A DNA stretch of 64,000 nt. Source: Monoplex corrugatus. Its lineage: Eukaryota; Mollusca; Gastropoda; Littorinimorpha; Ranellidae. The notes under the pieces were generated by a model. The model was not told the origin of the DNA. It worked only from the letters and a program-made list of their open reading frames with translations, and did not search any database. The DNA is taken from positions 28,420,004 to 28,484,003 of the forward strand of contig CM060308.1 of NCBI GenBank assembly GCA_030674185.1, written 5' to 3'. This document shows, one piece after another, positions 10,282-21,849 of the stretch (position 1 is its first letter; each line of letters opens with the position of its first letter). Position numbers and translations under genes: made by a program.

Positions 10282-11822
10282 CAGATATCACAGACATTTA
10301 AGGACCACTTCATAAAAAGCAAGTACATTTTCATAAAGTGTTAAATTATAAAACAAATCAAGAGATTGTTTGAATAATCAAGATACCCATGATCTACCAC
10401 TAGCTTTCTCACTAAATACAATAATGGCAGTTTAAGATGCAAGTGGACAAAAATCAGCTTGAAAAATGTGTTAAAAAATGGGTGTTTTAGTCAAATTTTG
10501 ACACTTATTTAGTAACTGGAAATGTGCTGTGTATAAGATGCAAATGCACGCTCAAAATAGCGTTGTTGCCTCTGAGTGATGTTCATTATGTTATATATGA
10601 TGCCATTTGCCAAACAGTCAGCATCATTTCATCATGCCCCCAAGAGGAAAACTGAGCAACGGGGCAGGCACTATTGCATGGCTGCACAATGGAGTTGGGG
10701 TGCGAGAAGTGTCACAAAGAATTCTTGTGTCTCATTCCACTGCCATTAGACTAAGACAGTGCTCTTAGACGAAAGATAGAGTTCAGGAACAGGTCGCACA
10801 GGTTGTCCCAAGAAAACAACAGTGCGGGAGGACAGGAATGTCTGCCTACAATCCGTACAACAGTGGAAGAGCACTGCCAACACGATCAAAAGTTGTCTAA
10901 GAGCTATCACAAACATCACCACTATCGATTTACGTACTACCCGCTGTTGCCATCTGTCTCCACACTCATTGAACCATAAGGTAACTCAGGCTAACTCAGA
11001 ACCAGCGAGCAAGTCCTCTGGCCTAGTGCATTGCTTATGTGCTCCGTGGGCCACTATGATGTTTGCAGACAAGTGGCCTGGTGTGTCTGGATCCCCAAAA
11101 TGGCTGCATCCTAGTGTGGAGGGGCTGTGGCGAGCAGCTTGCCCAGGACATTGTACAAGAATTTGCAGCGTATGGAAGAAGTTCCATCATAGTAAAGGGA
11201 GGCATCACCAAACAGCACAGAACTCCCCTATACCATGTTGATGGAATCCTTAATGGGCAACAGTACCTGCACGAGATCCTGCAGGCTCTGGTCATCCTGG
11301 TTGTCTGTCAGATTGGGCCTGCTGCTGTATTTCAAGATTACAGTACCAGGTCACATCGTTCAAGGGCTGTAAACACTAAATGTCTTCGTACAGCAGACCC
11401 AAGTCAGCAGCATGGTATGTCCTACCAACAGCTCTGATCTGAATCTAACTAAGCAGTTGTGGAAGGAATGAAAGCGCAGAGTACGAGATAATCGCCCATC
11501 ATCTGCCAGCAGAACACAGATCCTTGGGTGGCTGTAGCACGAATGGAATGGCATTACCCTAGCCATCAATGGGCGAATGATCACCTCCATGAGACATTGC
11601 TGTCTTGATTGCTTGGAACATGGTGGGCATTCTTGACATCAGCATTTTTCATCACTTAATACTGATGGATCTTCATCATCATTGACATGAAAGCAGTGAA
11701 GTTTTTCGTTTGAAGTGGATGTTTGTTGCTTTAAATATGTGGCAAAAATGAAGTCATTTGATTGACTGTTTTTTGTTTGGTGTGCAAATTCCCAAGTGGT
11801 CCTTAAGTGTTTGTGAAGTCTG
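10282..11822 (+). mobile_element. Tc1-like transposon, full length but dead
   Basis: The terminal inverted repeats begin CAGATATCACAGACATTTAA at the left and, on the - strand, CAGACTTCACAAACACTTAA at the right, both continuing GGACCACTT. TA dinucleotides flank both ends (10280-10281 and 11823-11824). The interior encodes a broken Tc1 transposase. The 1541-bp length is normal for the family. Confidence 0.85.
10640..11610 (+). pseudogene. Tc1-like transposase, degenerate
   Basis: A helix-turn-helix remnant (GVREVSQRILVSHSTAIRL, near 10690-10755) is followed by GCGEQLAQDIVQEFAAYGRS, IVKGGITKQHRTPLYHVDG, QQYLHEILQALV and FQDYSTRSHRSRAV. The frame then shifts to SDLNLTKQLWKE, a stop, and KRRVRDNRP. 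Several stops and frame changes break it. The second and third catalytic acids appear lost: the usual QD(N/D)NARPH reads DYSTRSH, and NPIEHLW reads NLTKQLW. It cannot make an active enzyme. Confidence 0.8.
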
Positions 11823-12130
11823 TATCAGTGAATGCGTCTGTATGAATGAATGCTAAGATTGTCAAGAAAAACTATCACAATAAATGTAAGGAAACTGGAC
11901 CGGACCTAGCTTACAGTCATTCAGGATATGTTACCCAGTGATAAACGAACCCTTTCAGTGCTAACATAATCCTTTAAGCTACTGGTATAGTTCATGCTGA
12001 GAAAAATTATACCTGCAAGTTTTGTATGTTCATTCACTCTCATCTGGAAAACTACTGAAGAATAACACCATCAAATGAAAAAGAAATGATCAAGGATTAT
12101 TTTTGTAATAATATAATTTGCAAGGATTCA

Positions 12131-12300
12131 ACCAGGTTTTAACAGAAGCGCATGGCAGAGTCCAATAATCTTTGAATCATCATCCAACTGTGCTACTTCC
12201 AAATCAGAATCTGGGTTGTTGCCATCAAGTTCTTGAAGTTTGCTTTCATCAGGACCAAAATCATATTTACCACTGTTGACATGGTTAAGGCCTTCCAATA
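12131..12300 (-). pseudogene. Unidentified acidic ORF fragment
   Basis: The - strand reads NHVNSGKYDFGPDESKLQEL, then DGNNPDSDLEVAQLDDDSKI and IGLCHALLLKPG before a stop. The composition is protein-like and acidic, but no family is recognised and stops lie just upstream. It may be the end of a decayed transposon ORF or a lost exon. Confidence 0.3.
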
Positions 12301-12350
12301 CTATAATGAATGTAAGTTTTATCCAATACTATAATGAATGTAAGTTTTGT
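12296..12350. repeat. Short tandem duplication
   Basis: CCAATACTATAATGAATGTA followed by AGTTTT occurs twice in tandem. Confidence 0.85.
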
Positions 12351-12792
12351 TTTTGTTCTATCATTGCTGCTGAAGAGTAGTTGTTGCACTGTTTAGCAGC
12401 AAGAGCAGAGTTAAGAAAAACCTCTCAAAGGTTTTCAAAAAATACTGGTATGACCAAAGTATTTGAGCTTGCCTTAGTTTGGAAAGAAAGCTTACAGGAG
12501 CATGTAGATCTTCCATCTTGATAGTCTGTATTTTTGTAATGCTGAATGATACATTAACACTGCTCCATCTGAGACACCGTATACATCAGCAGCACATTAG
12601 TGATGGTGAAGTCATGATGTAAATCATGCGTGCCTCCAGGACGTTTAACTCAATCGAGTCGCAGTCTTCAGGGTCATTCTGCCCCCTCAATTCGGAGGAT
12701 TGTTAGCACATTTTAGAAAAATATAGAAAAACAACCAAATAAATTAGACAAACAAAGTAAAGTGATACAGAAAGACCAGGATTAGATCTTTA

Positions 12793-12876
12793 CAAATAAT
12801 TTTACTTTATTTATGGTATTCCATGTACTTGTACAAATAATTTTACTTTATTTATGGTATTCCGTGTACTTGTAAA
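12793..12876. repeat. 43-bp tandem duplication
   Basis: Two copies of ACAAATAATTTTACTTTATT...GTGTACTTGT with one substitution. Confidence 0.85.
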
Positions 12877-13801
12877 TGATGAGGTATCCAAATAGGTATC
12901 CAAAGGGGGGTAATTTTTTTTTTTTGATGGATATGAACACACACTGTGAAACAGTTTTAGATGAAGTCCAGAACATGATTTCAATGCCATGGATGTTTCA
13001 AATCACAAGATTACTGGTAGTTGTCACTTTTTGCGTACATTTGCTCCAGAGCACAAAATATTTACAGAATTGTGAGGTTCGACTTGCTTTCCTTGACGCT
13101 ACTTGCGAAATTCACATGTCGCGGGTAGCGCTGAAAAAAGGCTACTGTTGTCTTTGTTTCACATTGTCACAAACGGTCTAAGGTAAATAAATGCTGTAAA
13201 CATACCCTAGTTTAGGTTCCCGGTGAGTTTTCCCTATAACTGACGCTTCTGACATAAAAAAAAATACAAATGTCCGCCGTCGATAAATCGACGTCGCGTA
13301 CCCAAGCAGTAAACGGAAGTGACGGAGATTTTCTTCCGGCACGAAGCGATTGAGTTAAGCATTCATGTGGTTTTGTGTGTTTCCAATTTATAATGTCTAG
13401 CTGCAGTGGGTATTGCTCTACAATGTTACAACAAATTGAAGCGAACGTGTAATAGTTGCTGCAAGTTAAGTAGCGTTGGGTGAAATGTATCATGTCTGAC
13501 TGTTTGCTAGTACATGTAGTACTAGTAGTCTAGTGTCTATGTTATACGTGGCATTTTAAGTTTGTGTGAGTGTGTATATGTGCTTTCTGTGAAGGAGCAA
13601 AGTCGGAGTGATTTTGTTTGTTCCTATTTGTGCTTTCTAGGTCAGTGTGGACCAATGTATTTTAAGTCAAGTAAAAGTGTTTTTGTTCTTTCTTTGTGGG
13701 TAGTTATATACCCATGAAAAATATGTATCTCCCAATGATTTGACTAGAACTAACAGTACTGGTGAATGAAAAACCTACTTGCCCTTTTTTACCCCCTCAT
13801 A

Positions 13802-14964
13802 TGAGGGGCACTGGCTTGGTAAGTTTTGCAGAACCTGACTTTTCAGGAAAACTTGCATCTAGCTGACTGCTCCAGGTTTTATTTCATGTTCCCTCTATCA
13901 GCCCGCACACTTTTGCCATCCTCTCAAACCAACTGTCCACAACACTGGACCACATTGACTGGGCTTTCCCTGGAAGTGCTTGACAAAAGGGAGTAAAAAT
14001 CAGTCACCAGGGGCTGAGTCGGGGGAATATGGTGGGTGGATGACCAGCTGAACGTTATTTTCGAAAAGAAAATCCAGATTTGCAGCTGCTGTGTACATAC
14101 AGGCATTGTCACATTGGAATAGTAGGAAAAAACAAACAATAAAACACAGACCCCTGTTCAGGGACATTGTATGCACCATGCAGCATGGTGGCTACATGAT
14201 CAGGGTTTGCAAAGAAACGTGCTGCAATTTGTTTGGAAGGACTTGTGGTTCTGACCTGGGAAGACCCACATTGCCGATTGTTGTTTTGTCAAAGGGTATA
14301 TCCCCAATTTGTCTCCTGTTGTGATGTCCCAGACATGAAGAAAGACCCTCCGTCAAATTTTCTTAACATATGTGTGCACTAGTCCACCTTACCCTGCTTT
14401 TGTCTAACATTCAGGTAATGGGGCACCCTATTAGAGCAACATTTCTCATGCCAAGCCAGTCATGAAGAGTGTGAGTGACACTTCCTGATGAGATCCTCGT
14501 GATATCTGCCTTTTCAATAGAGATGATTTTTTAGAGCTCGTTATTTGGGACTGTGCCCTTGGCTAATTTTCTGGAGTCACAGTTGATGCTAGTCTACCGC
14601 AATGGGTCATCATCTTCCAGCGTTATTTGGCCAGATTTGAAATGTCTGAACCACCAGAAAACATTGGCTTTTGATGGAGACAGATGTCCAAAACGGTGTT
14701 TTAAACTTTGATTTAAAAAGATCTCCCCAAGTAGTAGTTGTAATAGACATGGCTCGAAAATCCCTTTCCAAAACAATCATCATGGCTGGAAGGGGACCCA
14801 TCATCCTTATTGGACATTTTGTTGCATGGAACAGAGATGGTTCCATGGATTCTAATGAATGTTATTGTCATAAGTATGAAGAAATTGCTCTAGGATATGA
14901 CAAAGAGCAAAGTCGTGATGTCATTAGCTTGTTCAGGTTGCAAAACTTAAAAGAGTGCCCCTTG
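13802..14964 (-). mobile_element. Mariner-like element, full length but dead
   Basis: The inverted ends read TGAGGGGCACTGGCTTGGTA on the left and, from the right, CAAGGGGCACTCTTTTAAG. Both continue into AAGTTTTGCA and AACCTGA. TA flanks at 13800-13801 and 14965-14966 fit a mariner target-site duplication. The 1163-bp length is close to the usual 1.3 kb. Confidence 0.8.
13890..14790 (-). pseudogene. Mariner transposase, degenerate
   Basis: The N-terminal part shows FWWFRHFKSGQITLEDDDPL (14600-14665), the helix-turn-helix linker typical of mariner proteins. The C-terminal part shows FQCDNACMYTAA and VIHPPYSPDSAPGDWFLLPF (near 13970-14120), the mariner signature around the last catalytic acid. 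The two halves are in different frames with stops between them, so the gene is dead. Confidence 0.75.
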
Positions 14965-15504
14965 TATAAATAGTAACTCTGTTCCTGGGTGTGGTATACT
15001 TATTCAAAAAAATGTTTTCTTTTATTTCTGGTTAACACTTCATTTATTTGTAGTCTACTTTATCCTAAACTCTGTACTCAAATGTGTACGATAAATGTTT
15101 TTTGTTTTAATGTGATTTTGTGTCTTGCATTTATGTATAATAAATTGTATGAAATACAAATTTTTTAAATAGTTTTATTATATTAATTACATTTTTTAAC
15201 TGTTATACTGCCCATTGATGGCATATTCTGTGGGCTGTTTTAAGTAAATTTAAGATATTCCTGATAATGGTATCCAGAAATGAAAAACTCATGGGATTCA
15301 TTCTAGTAAGCCCATTACTTCTGTGCGTCTGTCATGTTCGGGAATGAACTTGAACAAAAAATCTTTTGCTTCCTAAGTCAGGAAATTGATTAAGTGCAGG
15401 CAGCAAAAGAAATAAATGGAAAGATACAGGTGGTGAGGTTGAATATTTCATTGATTTTCAGTAACCCCCCCTTCCCCCACCAAATTGAATGCAACTGACA
15501 TGGC

Positions 15505-15810
15505 GTGATTATCAAGGGGGTAGGACACTGGACTTCCAGTTAGATCTGCATTTGAACGTGCTGGAGTACCATGTGATGGGGAGGAAAAGGGTGGAGATAT
15601 TTCTGACCTCCTAGGTCAATGTTTGTGAGACCTTCAAGTGCCTGAACCCATTCCCATATGCATATGCATGCAGAATGTCAAGTATGCATGTTGAAGATCC
15701 TGTAAGCCATCTGTAATCTGTGTCAGTGGTCAGTGGCTTTTGGAAGTAAAACACCTTGCATGCATGCCCACAAACATGAGCATACAGACTGCAGCAACAT
15801 AAGGTCTGCA
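15505..15810 (+). mobile_element. SINE copy (gastropod tRNA-headed type), + orientation
   Basis: Starts with a tRNA-like head (GTAGGACACTGGACTTCCAG then TTTGAACGTGC, a decayed B-box). GGGTGGAGATATTTCTGACC, TGCCTGAACCCATT, CATGTTGAAGATCCTGTAA and GCCCACAAACATGAGCATA follow. It is the best guide to the family's orientation in this window. Confidence 0.65.
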
Positions 15811-16339
15811 CAGTATGGCCCAAACAACCTGCATACATACATACAAGAAAACATAAACTGGTTGCACAGAAGTCCATAGATTATCAACTAGTAGAATTAT
15901 GCCTCCAGCACAACTTAATGTTAAATGTTTGATGTAAGAAGTGAGATGCATAGGAGTCCACAGTGATTTGGGCTGATGGGATTCAAACACTTAAACTCTC
16001 AGTCATCAGATTTGTTGTGCTAACTACTTTGCCACTGGTGTTGAGCATTCTTACTTTTGTGAATATAGGATTTGGTTTGGCCTGCAGTGAATGGTAATTA
16101 GTGCCCTATTTTTTTATAGTCTATCAGAAAAAGGGGATGTGGTATGCTACAAACATCATCTGCTGTCTTGTTTTTTTTTAATTCTAAATTTGTTTTGTTT
16201 ATTAAAGAACTGTTGTTTTTGATCCGTTTATCATTTTGTCTTTTCCGTTGGATTTTTCAAGATGATGAACTTGTAAGCACTGGAATAGGCAGGAACTGCC
16301 CTTTCTGTGGCTTATTTGCATTTTAAAAATGTTGCTATT

Positions 16340-16378
16340 TTATCTCTCTCTCTCTCTTTTTCTCTCTCTTATATATGT

Positions 16379-16430
<52 letters not shown>

Positions 16431-16475
16431 ATATTATTATATATATATATATTATATATATATATATTACGTTTA
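16340..16475. repeat. (TC)n then (TA)n microsatellites
   Basis: CTCTCTCTCTC followed by three long (TA)n arrays separated by TT. Confidence 0.95.
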
Positions 16476-16499
16476 AAATATTGACTGCCTACATGACAG

Positions 16500-16985
16500 G
16501 TAGGGTACACATACCATACCTGTCATACCGTAGTTGCGGCCGCAGCACCTACATAATGGGAATTTTCCCGAATTTTCCTTCAGCTCAGAAAGAAGAAAGA
16601 AGAAAAATGTCACAACTGTTGGCCAGTATGTTAGACGAAGGTCTCTGTCAACAATTAAATGATTACAGTCCTGATTTGGTATTTGATGCCATCCGTGACA
16701 CCAAGGATGACTGACCAGCTGGCGAATCATAAAACCAAGCGAGCAGACAACACAAATGGTTGGGTGAAGTTTGCGCAAAACAAAGAAGAACAGAGAGAAA
16801 AAAAAAAGCGCTGATTTCTTCTTGGCTGAAGAAGTGCTTTGTATACTGGATCATGCTATCTTTGATGAAAGGATTACACATCTGAAGATTGTTAGTTTGG
16901 GACAAGGATATGTCTCAGACACTGTGACAATGGGTATTATGGCTGTTCAGCATCTGATTCAAAGTAGGCCTACTACAGAATGAAA
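16500..16985 (+). other. Unrecognised short ORFs
   Basis: Two open segments, one containing SQLLASMLDEGLCQQLNDYS then PDLVFDAIRDTKDD, the other SADFFLAEEVLCILDHAIFD then ERITHLKIVSLGQGYVSD. The composition is protein-like and they sit 60 bases apart in different frames. No family is recognised. They could be a decayed gene or chance ORFs. Confidence 0.2.
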
Positions 16986-18900
16986 GGAGAGAAGAGAATT
17001 ACAAGCAGGGCAGAATTATAAAGTAGGCCTACAACGGAAAGCTTATCTGATGATCTGTCAGAAAAACATGTATTTTGACCTATACCCATTTCTGTTGACA
17101 ACCCTGGCAGAGACCCAGCAATGAACAAGTTAGTGTCTGTTTTTGAATAATGTTCCTCTTCCTCTCTTCCTTTTATGGCTGGGGGCTCTTCAGGCACAGC
17201 TTAATTCTTTAAGAGCTGATGTGTAGATAAAGAGATATCTGCCCCTGTGCCAAGGAATTTTGAATGTTTTTATATAAATTTTCGAAAAAAAAAAGATAAT
17301 TATCTCTTCATCTAGTCATCATTAACTCTTCTCTTTCAAGTTCAATCAGAATCAGTTAAAAGTCATGCTGTTTTAAATTTAAAATACCATGTGGAAACGA
17401 AATAAAAGTTATAAAAAAACCCACACATTTTTGTTTTTTTGTTTTTTGACACCAGGTTCTTGCAGTGTACAACTGTCATTTACAAACGTGCTCATCTGTT
17501 CACATGTTGAAAGTCTGCAAACACTACCAATACCATCATATTACTTTTTTTTCCACTTTTTAAATAGTTAGTCCATTGGTCTGGACAAAGGATGTGCTTT
17601 TCAGAAGAAACAAACAAAATGAAATAAGGACATACTGAAAGTTATTCACTGGTCCCAGTAGATTATCTGTGTCTAGAGCTTGAAATAGTGCACAAGCTCA
17701 TTGTACAAATTTGCTTTGGCAGTCATTATATTGATATGCTGACACAGCCTGCCATATAATTGCTGGCAGATATGGGTGGAGCACGTATGGAACTGTCTAA
17801 ATGCGATGAATCTCTCTTGAACAAACTCCCCAAACTCTTAACACACACTCAGAAGTCCCATTGCAATGTAAATATGTTGTAGGCCTATTTGATCTTTCCC
17901 TCTACCATGCCCCCTTGGCATGCCCCCACCTTTCTTGCTGTAAGAGTCACTTGACCATCAATGCTTGCATGCTTACTTTTTAAAGCCCATTAGGTACTGA
18001 TGAGCCGTTCCAACTGTACGTTTTGTGAGGATAGGATGAAATTGATCTGAAACGTCTGTCATAGTAAATGTATGTCTCAAACAGCCCTAGGTACCGGGTT
18101 CGACTCAACAATGATTGTGATCTATTCCAAACGGACAGCTGCCATCCTCCAGCCAATCAATGTGCAACATTGAGCCGACACACACTTTGCAAAAGGCATC
18201 TTTTAATAAACCAGTGAGATATGCTGATTCGAAGATGAGCTATCAAGAGTTGTAACAAGTAAATGATGTTTTTTGAATAGCCAGAGCAAAAATGTTATAA
18301 CAAACATCAGGAGAAGGCAGTTATGAGCTTTCTTCGCCTTTGCATCCGACGCCTGATGAGCGGAACAGCAAAATTGGCAGTGACCTGCATCTTGCATCTG
18401 TTTCAAAAAGATTTTGTAGCACTCTGTCCATTTGGCACTGATGGTCTGATCACACCAGTTGAAAGGGTTCTCCTCAACCATATGGACATCTGACTTGACG
18501 ATATTAAAATGTCACCTGTCTGCACCAGATTGTCATCAATATCCTAGTCATCAAATGAATCAACACATTCAAAATCCAAATCCACACCTTGTGTAACGAG
18601 ATCTGGTTCTTAAAAGTTGATTTTTGTATATGAGTGTTGGGAGCCGAGTCGTCTATGTTTTAAATCACTGGTTATCAGATATAGGGCGTTACAGTTTCTA
18701 TTGCACAGGGAGGGAAGACTAAAAAGTCAGGCATACCTAATTAGTATACATGTAGACCCGTTTATAGAGGGAATCCTGAAGTTTACAGTCATTATCGTAC
18801 CATATGTCACTGAAACAGATGGGGCTTTCCTGCTAAAAATAGAGAACGTCTGACTGAATATTCAGTCAGTTGTACTGGAGGGGTAGGTTTTCTCTGACCT
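16986..18900. other. No gene recognised
   Basis: AT-rich intergenic-looking sequence. Short ORFs on both strands show no family features. It contains three TAGGCCTA palindromes (near 16973, 17024 and 17880) and one diverged dispersed repeat near 17730-17830. Confidence 0.4.
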
Positions 18901-18927
18901 AATATTTGGTCGGTGGCACTGTAAAGG

Positions 18928-19882
18928 CTAGAATAGGTTGTCACCATGGTGGTGGTTTCATTCAAGTGGTTGAATGTTTCTAGAATAGGTTGTCACCATG
19001 GTGGTGGTTTCATTCAAGTGGTTGAATGTTTTCTAGAATAAGAGTTGTCACCATGGTGGTGGTATTTATTCTAGTGGTTGAATGTTTCTAGAATAGGTTG
19101 TCACCATGGTGGTGGTATTTATTCTAGTGGTTGAATGTTTCTAGAATAGGTTGTCACCATGGTGGTGGTATTTATTCTAGTGGTTGAATGTTTCTAGAAT
19201 AGGTTGTCACCATGGTGGTGGTATTTATTCTAGTGGTTGAATGTTTCTAGAATAGGTTGTCACCATGGTGGTGGTATTTATTCTAGTGGTTGAATGTTTC
19301 TAGAATAGGTTGTCACCATGGTGGTGGTATTTATTCTAGTGGTTGAATGTTTCTAGAATAGGTTGTCACCATGGTGGTGGTATTTATTCTAGTGGTTGAA
19401 TGTTTCTAGAATAGGTTGTCACCATGGTGGTGGTATTTATTCTAGTGGTTGAATGTTTCTAGAATAGGTTGTCACCATGGTGGTGGTATTTATTCTAGTG
19501 GTTGAATGTTTCTAGAATAGGTTGTCACCATGGTGGTGGTATTTATTCTAGTGGTTGAATGTTTCTAGAATAGGTTGTCACCATGGTGGTGGTATTTATT
19601 CTAGTGGTTGAATGTTTCTAGAATAGGTTGTCACCATGGTGGTGGTATTTATTCTAGTGGTTGAATGTTTCTAGAATAGGTTGTCACCATGGTGGTGGTA
19701 TTTATTCTAGTGGTAGAATGTTTCTAGAATAGGTTGTCACCATGGTGGTGGTATTTATTCTAGTGGTGAATGTTTCTAGAATAGGTTGTCACCATGGTGG
19801 TGGTATTTATTCTAGTGGTTGAATGTTTCTAGAATAGGTTGTCACCATGGTGGTGGTATTTATTCTAGTGGTTGAATGTTTC
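18928..19882. repeat. 53-bp minisatellite, about 18 copies
   Basis: The unit holds CTAGAATAGGTTGTCACCAT, GGTGGTGGTATTTATTCTAG and TGGTTGAATGTTT. The inner copies are nearly identical, so the array has been homogenised recently. The first two copies differ (TTTCATTCAAGTGG in place of TATTTATTCTAGTGG). Single-base variants occur near 19712 and 19767. Each unit carries the perfect palindrome CACCATGGTG. Confidence 0.97.
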
Positions 19883-19889
19883 ATTTCGT

Positions 19890-21480
19890 ATTTTGTTCTT
19901 TTAAGACTGGTTTGTTTTTCATTTGAATGTCTTATTTGGTCAGATTTGTTTGTGTTTGACACATCTGTTGCATCCTTTTGAATTTAATGTTTTGTAAGTT
20001 TTACAGATAAACTTTTAACATCAGTTTCTCGTTTGAGTGTGCTTTCAGGCATTGAAATGACCTCTGTGATTAACTGGAATATAAAATCATTCAAGTTATG
20101 TATTGTAGTAGGCTATTGGTTTTGATACTAGCATGAGATAACCATGATCATTGATGGCATAGCTTCAGGTTCCAACCAACTCACTGTTTGGGAGTTGTGT
20201 TTTTGTTTTGATACAGAAACACACATTTCTGTACAGAGAATGTGGTAAATTGCAATGTTCATTTGCAATACCAACGTGTTTTATTTGTGCATTTGTGACC
20301 ATTGTTACAGAAAGTTTGGTTGTGTTTAGTCCATACAGAAAAAGGAAAATTGTCATGAGGTGTTGGACATATTTAATGATGATATTGTTTGCAGTTTTTG
20401 AAAAAAGTGACTTGGCCAAAGGAGGGTACTGTACAGAACTGCTAAGGTAAGAACAGCGTTGAACTGATCATACAAAGTTGTGCTCCAACAAGTAACATGT
20501 AAATAAAAAATATATGAACTGTTAAAGTTGATCTGACATTAAAATGCCTGGCTGGTTGATTTGCTCCTGAGATCTTTTTATTTGGTACTGCAATAAGCAG
20601 CATGAATTGAGTGGGGGGACATACGTTTTGGGTAGAAGTTTGCCAAAAAATGTATGTCATGGTAAGTGAGAAGGTGCAAGAGCAGTTGAAGATGGAAAAT
20701 ACATAACCAACTTGTTTGGATGGCACCACAAAGAAATGAAAGATAGCATGAAATTAAATATGGCACTAATAATACAGTTACAAGGAGAATTTTTTGACAA
20801 AACTGCTACAATACTGTACAAGACCATCCTTCAGGATACTGTATCCTGGAAGGAGGCTGTCTCTAAGGGTGGCAAATACCTAAGACCAGACCAGCTTCAA
20901 AGGTCCCTAACCTGCCTGCTGATGTATCTATAGACCCATGGAGGATCTTGTCTGCTGCTGTATCCCTTCAGTAACCTCCAAACAAAGCACTGGTTTTGAG
21001 ATCAGATACTAGTGATGATCAGAAAAGAGTGAAGTTTGCCAACTCTTCTGTGCCATTTCAAAACATTACCATCATTTGTAACCAACTATTCTTTCAAACC
21101 AGATGTTAACATCTGCATGCAATATTTTGTCATCAGTAAATCACTATTCATTTTGTGTGCCAGTATCACTTAATGTGGGTGTTGTGTGTGTAAAGGTGTT
21201 ACTGTTGGCTCTCCTAAGTACTTGTATCTGTTTCTCTCCACAATTTGTATGTATTATAAACATCATTCTTGGATAACTGGGGTTTGAACAGTTATGAAAT
21301 AGTCCTTGCTGGAGTCGGTCAGTTTGCCCAGTAGGCCCCGTTTTCTGGGATCTTTGTCAGGCTGAGTGATTGGTTGTGAGGGGGTACTGATCTAGTCACT
21401 TGACCACCACTTGGCCTGACAAGACACCTGGAGAGAAGTCAAAATGTTGACTGCTTGGCAACTGATTGACTCTAGTCGGG
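19890..21480. other. No gene recognised
   Basis: AT-rich sequence with only short ORFs. None shows family features or plausible splice structure. Confidence 0.4.
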
Positions 21481-21497
21481 AACATTTCATTATCCTT

Positions 21498-21845
21498 CGA
21501 GACATTCAACACATGATTGGTGTTGGAGATGTAAATCAGTCCATGATTTTTTCCCCAGACTTGATATAGCAGCTTTGCTCATATATTCTAAGTCTGTAAC
21601 CTTCATGCTACTGTTCACATCAGCTTTCTTTCAGAGATAAAGTCAACACTGTGTGTTTAAAACATGATTCATGGGTAACTGGTTTACATGAAAACCAGAA
21701 GAGCCTTTGAGACGTGGTTGGTACTCAAGGATGTAAACCAGTCCATGATTTTTTCCCCCTCAGTTCATGCAGTTCGAATTCTGTAACCTGCACGTATTCA
21801 CATCACCCAACTTTCAGAGAGAAAATAAATCTTTTCTCTGAGGAA
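21498..21845. repeat. Diverged tandem duplication of about 200 bp
   Basis: Both halves contain GATGTAAA(T/C)CAGTCCATGATTTTTTCCC, then CTGTAACCT, TTCACATCA and TTTCAGAGA in the same order. Confidence 0.75.
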
Positions 21846-21849
21846 GGGA

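Noticed and set aside
18928..19882. CRISPR array
   Set aside because: Repeats abut with no unique spacers, no cas genes, eukaryotic context; this is a minisatellite.
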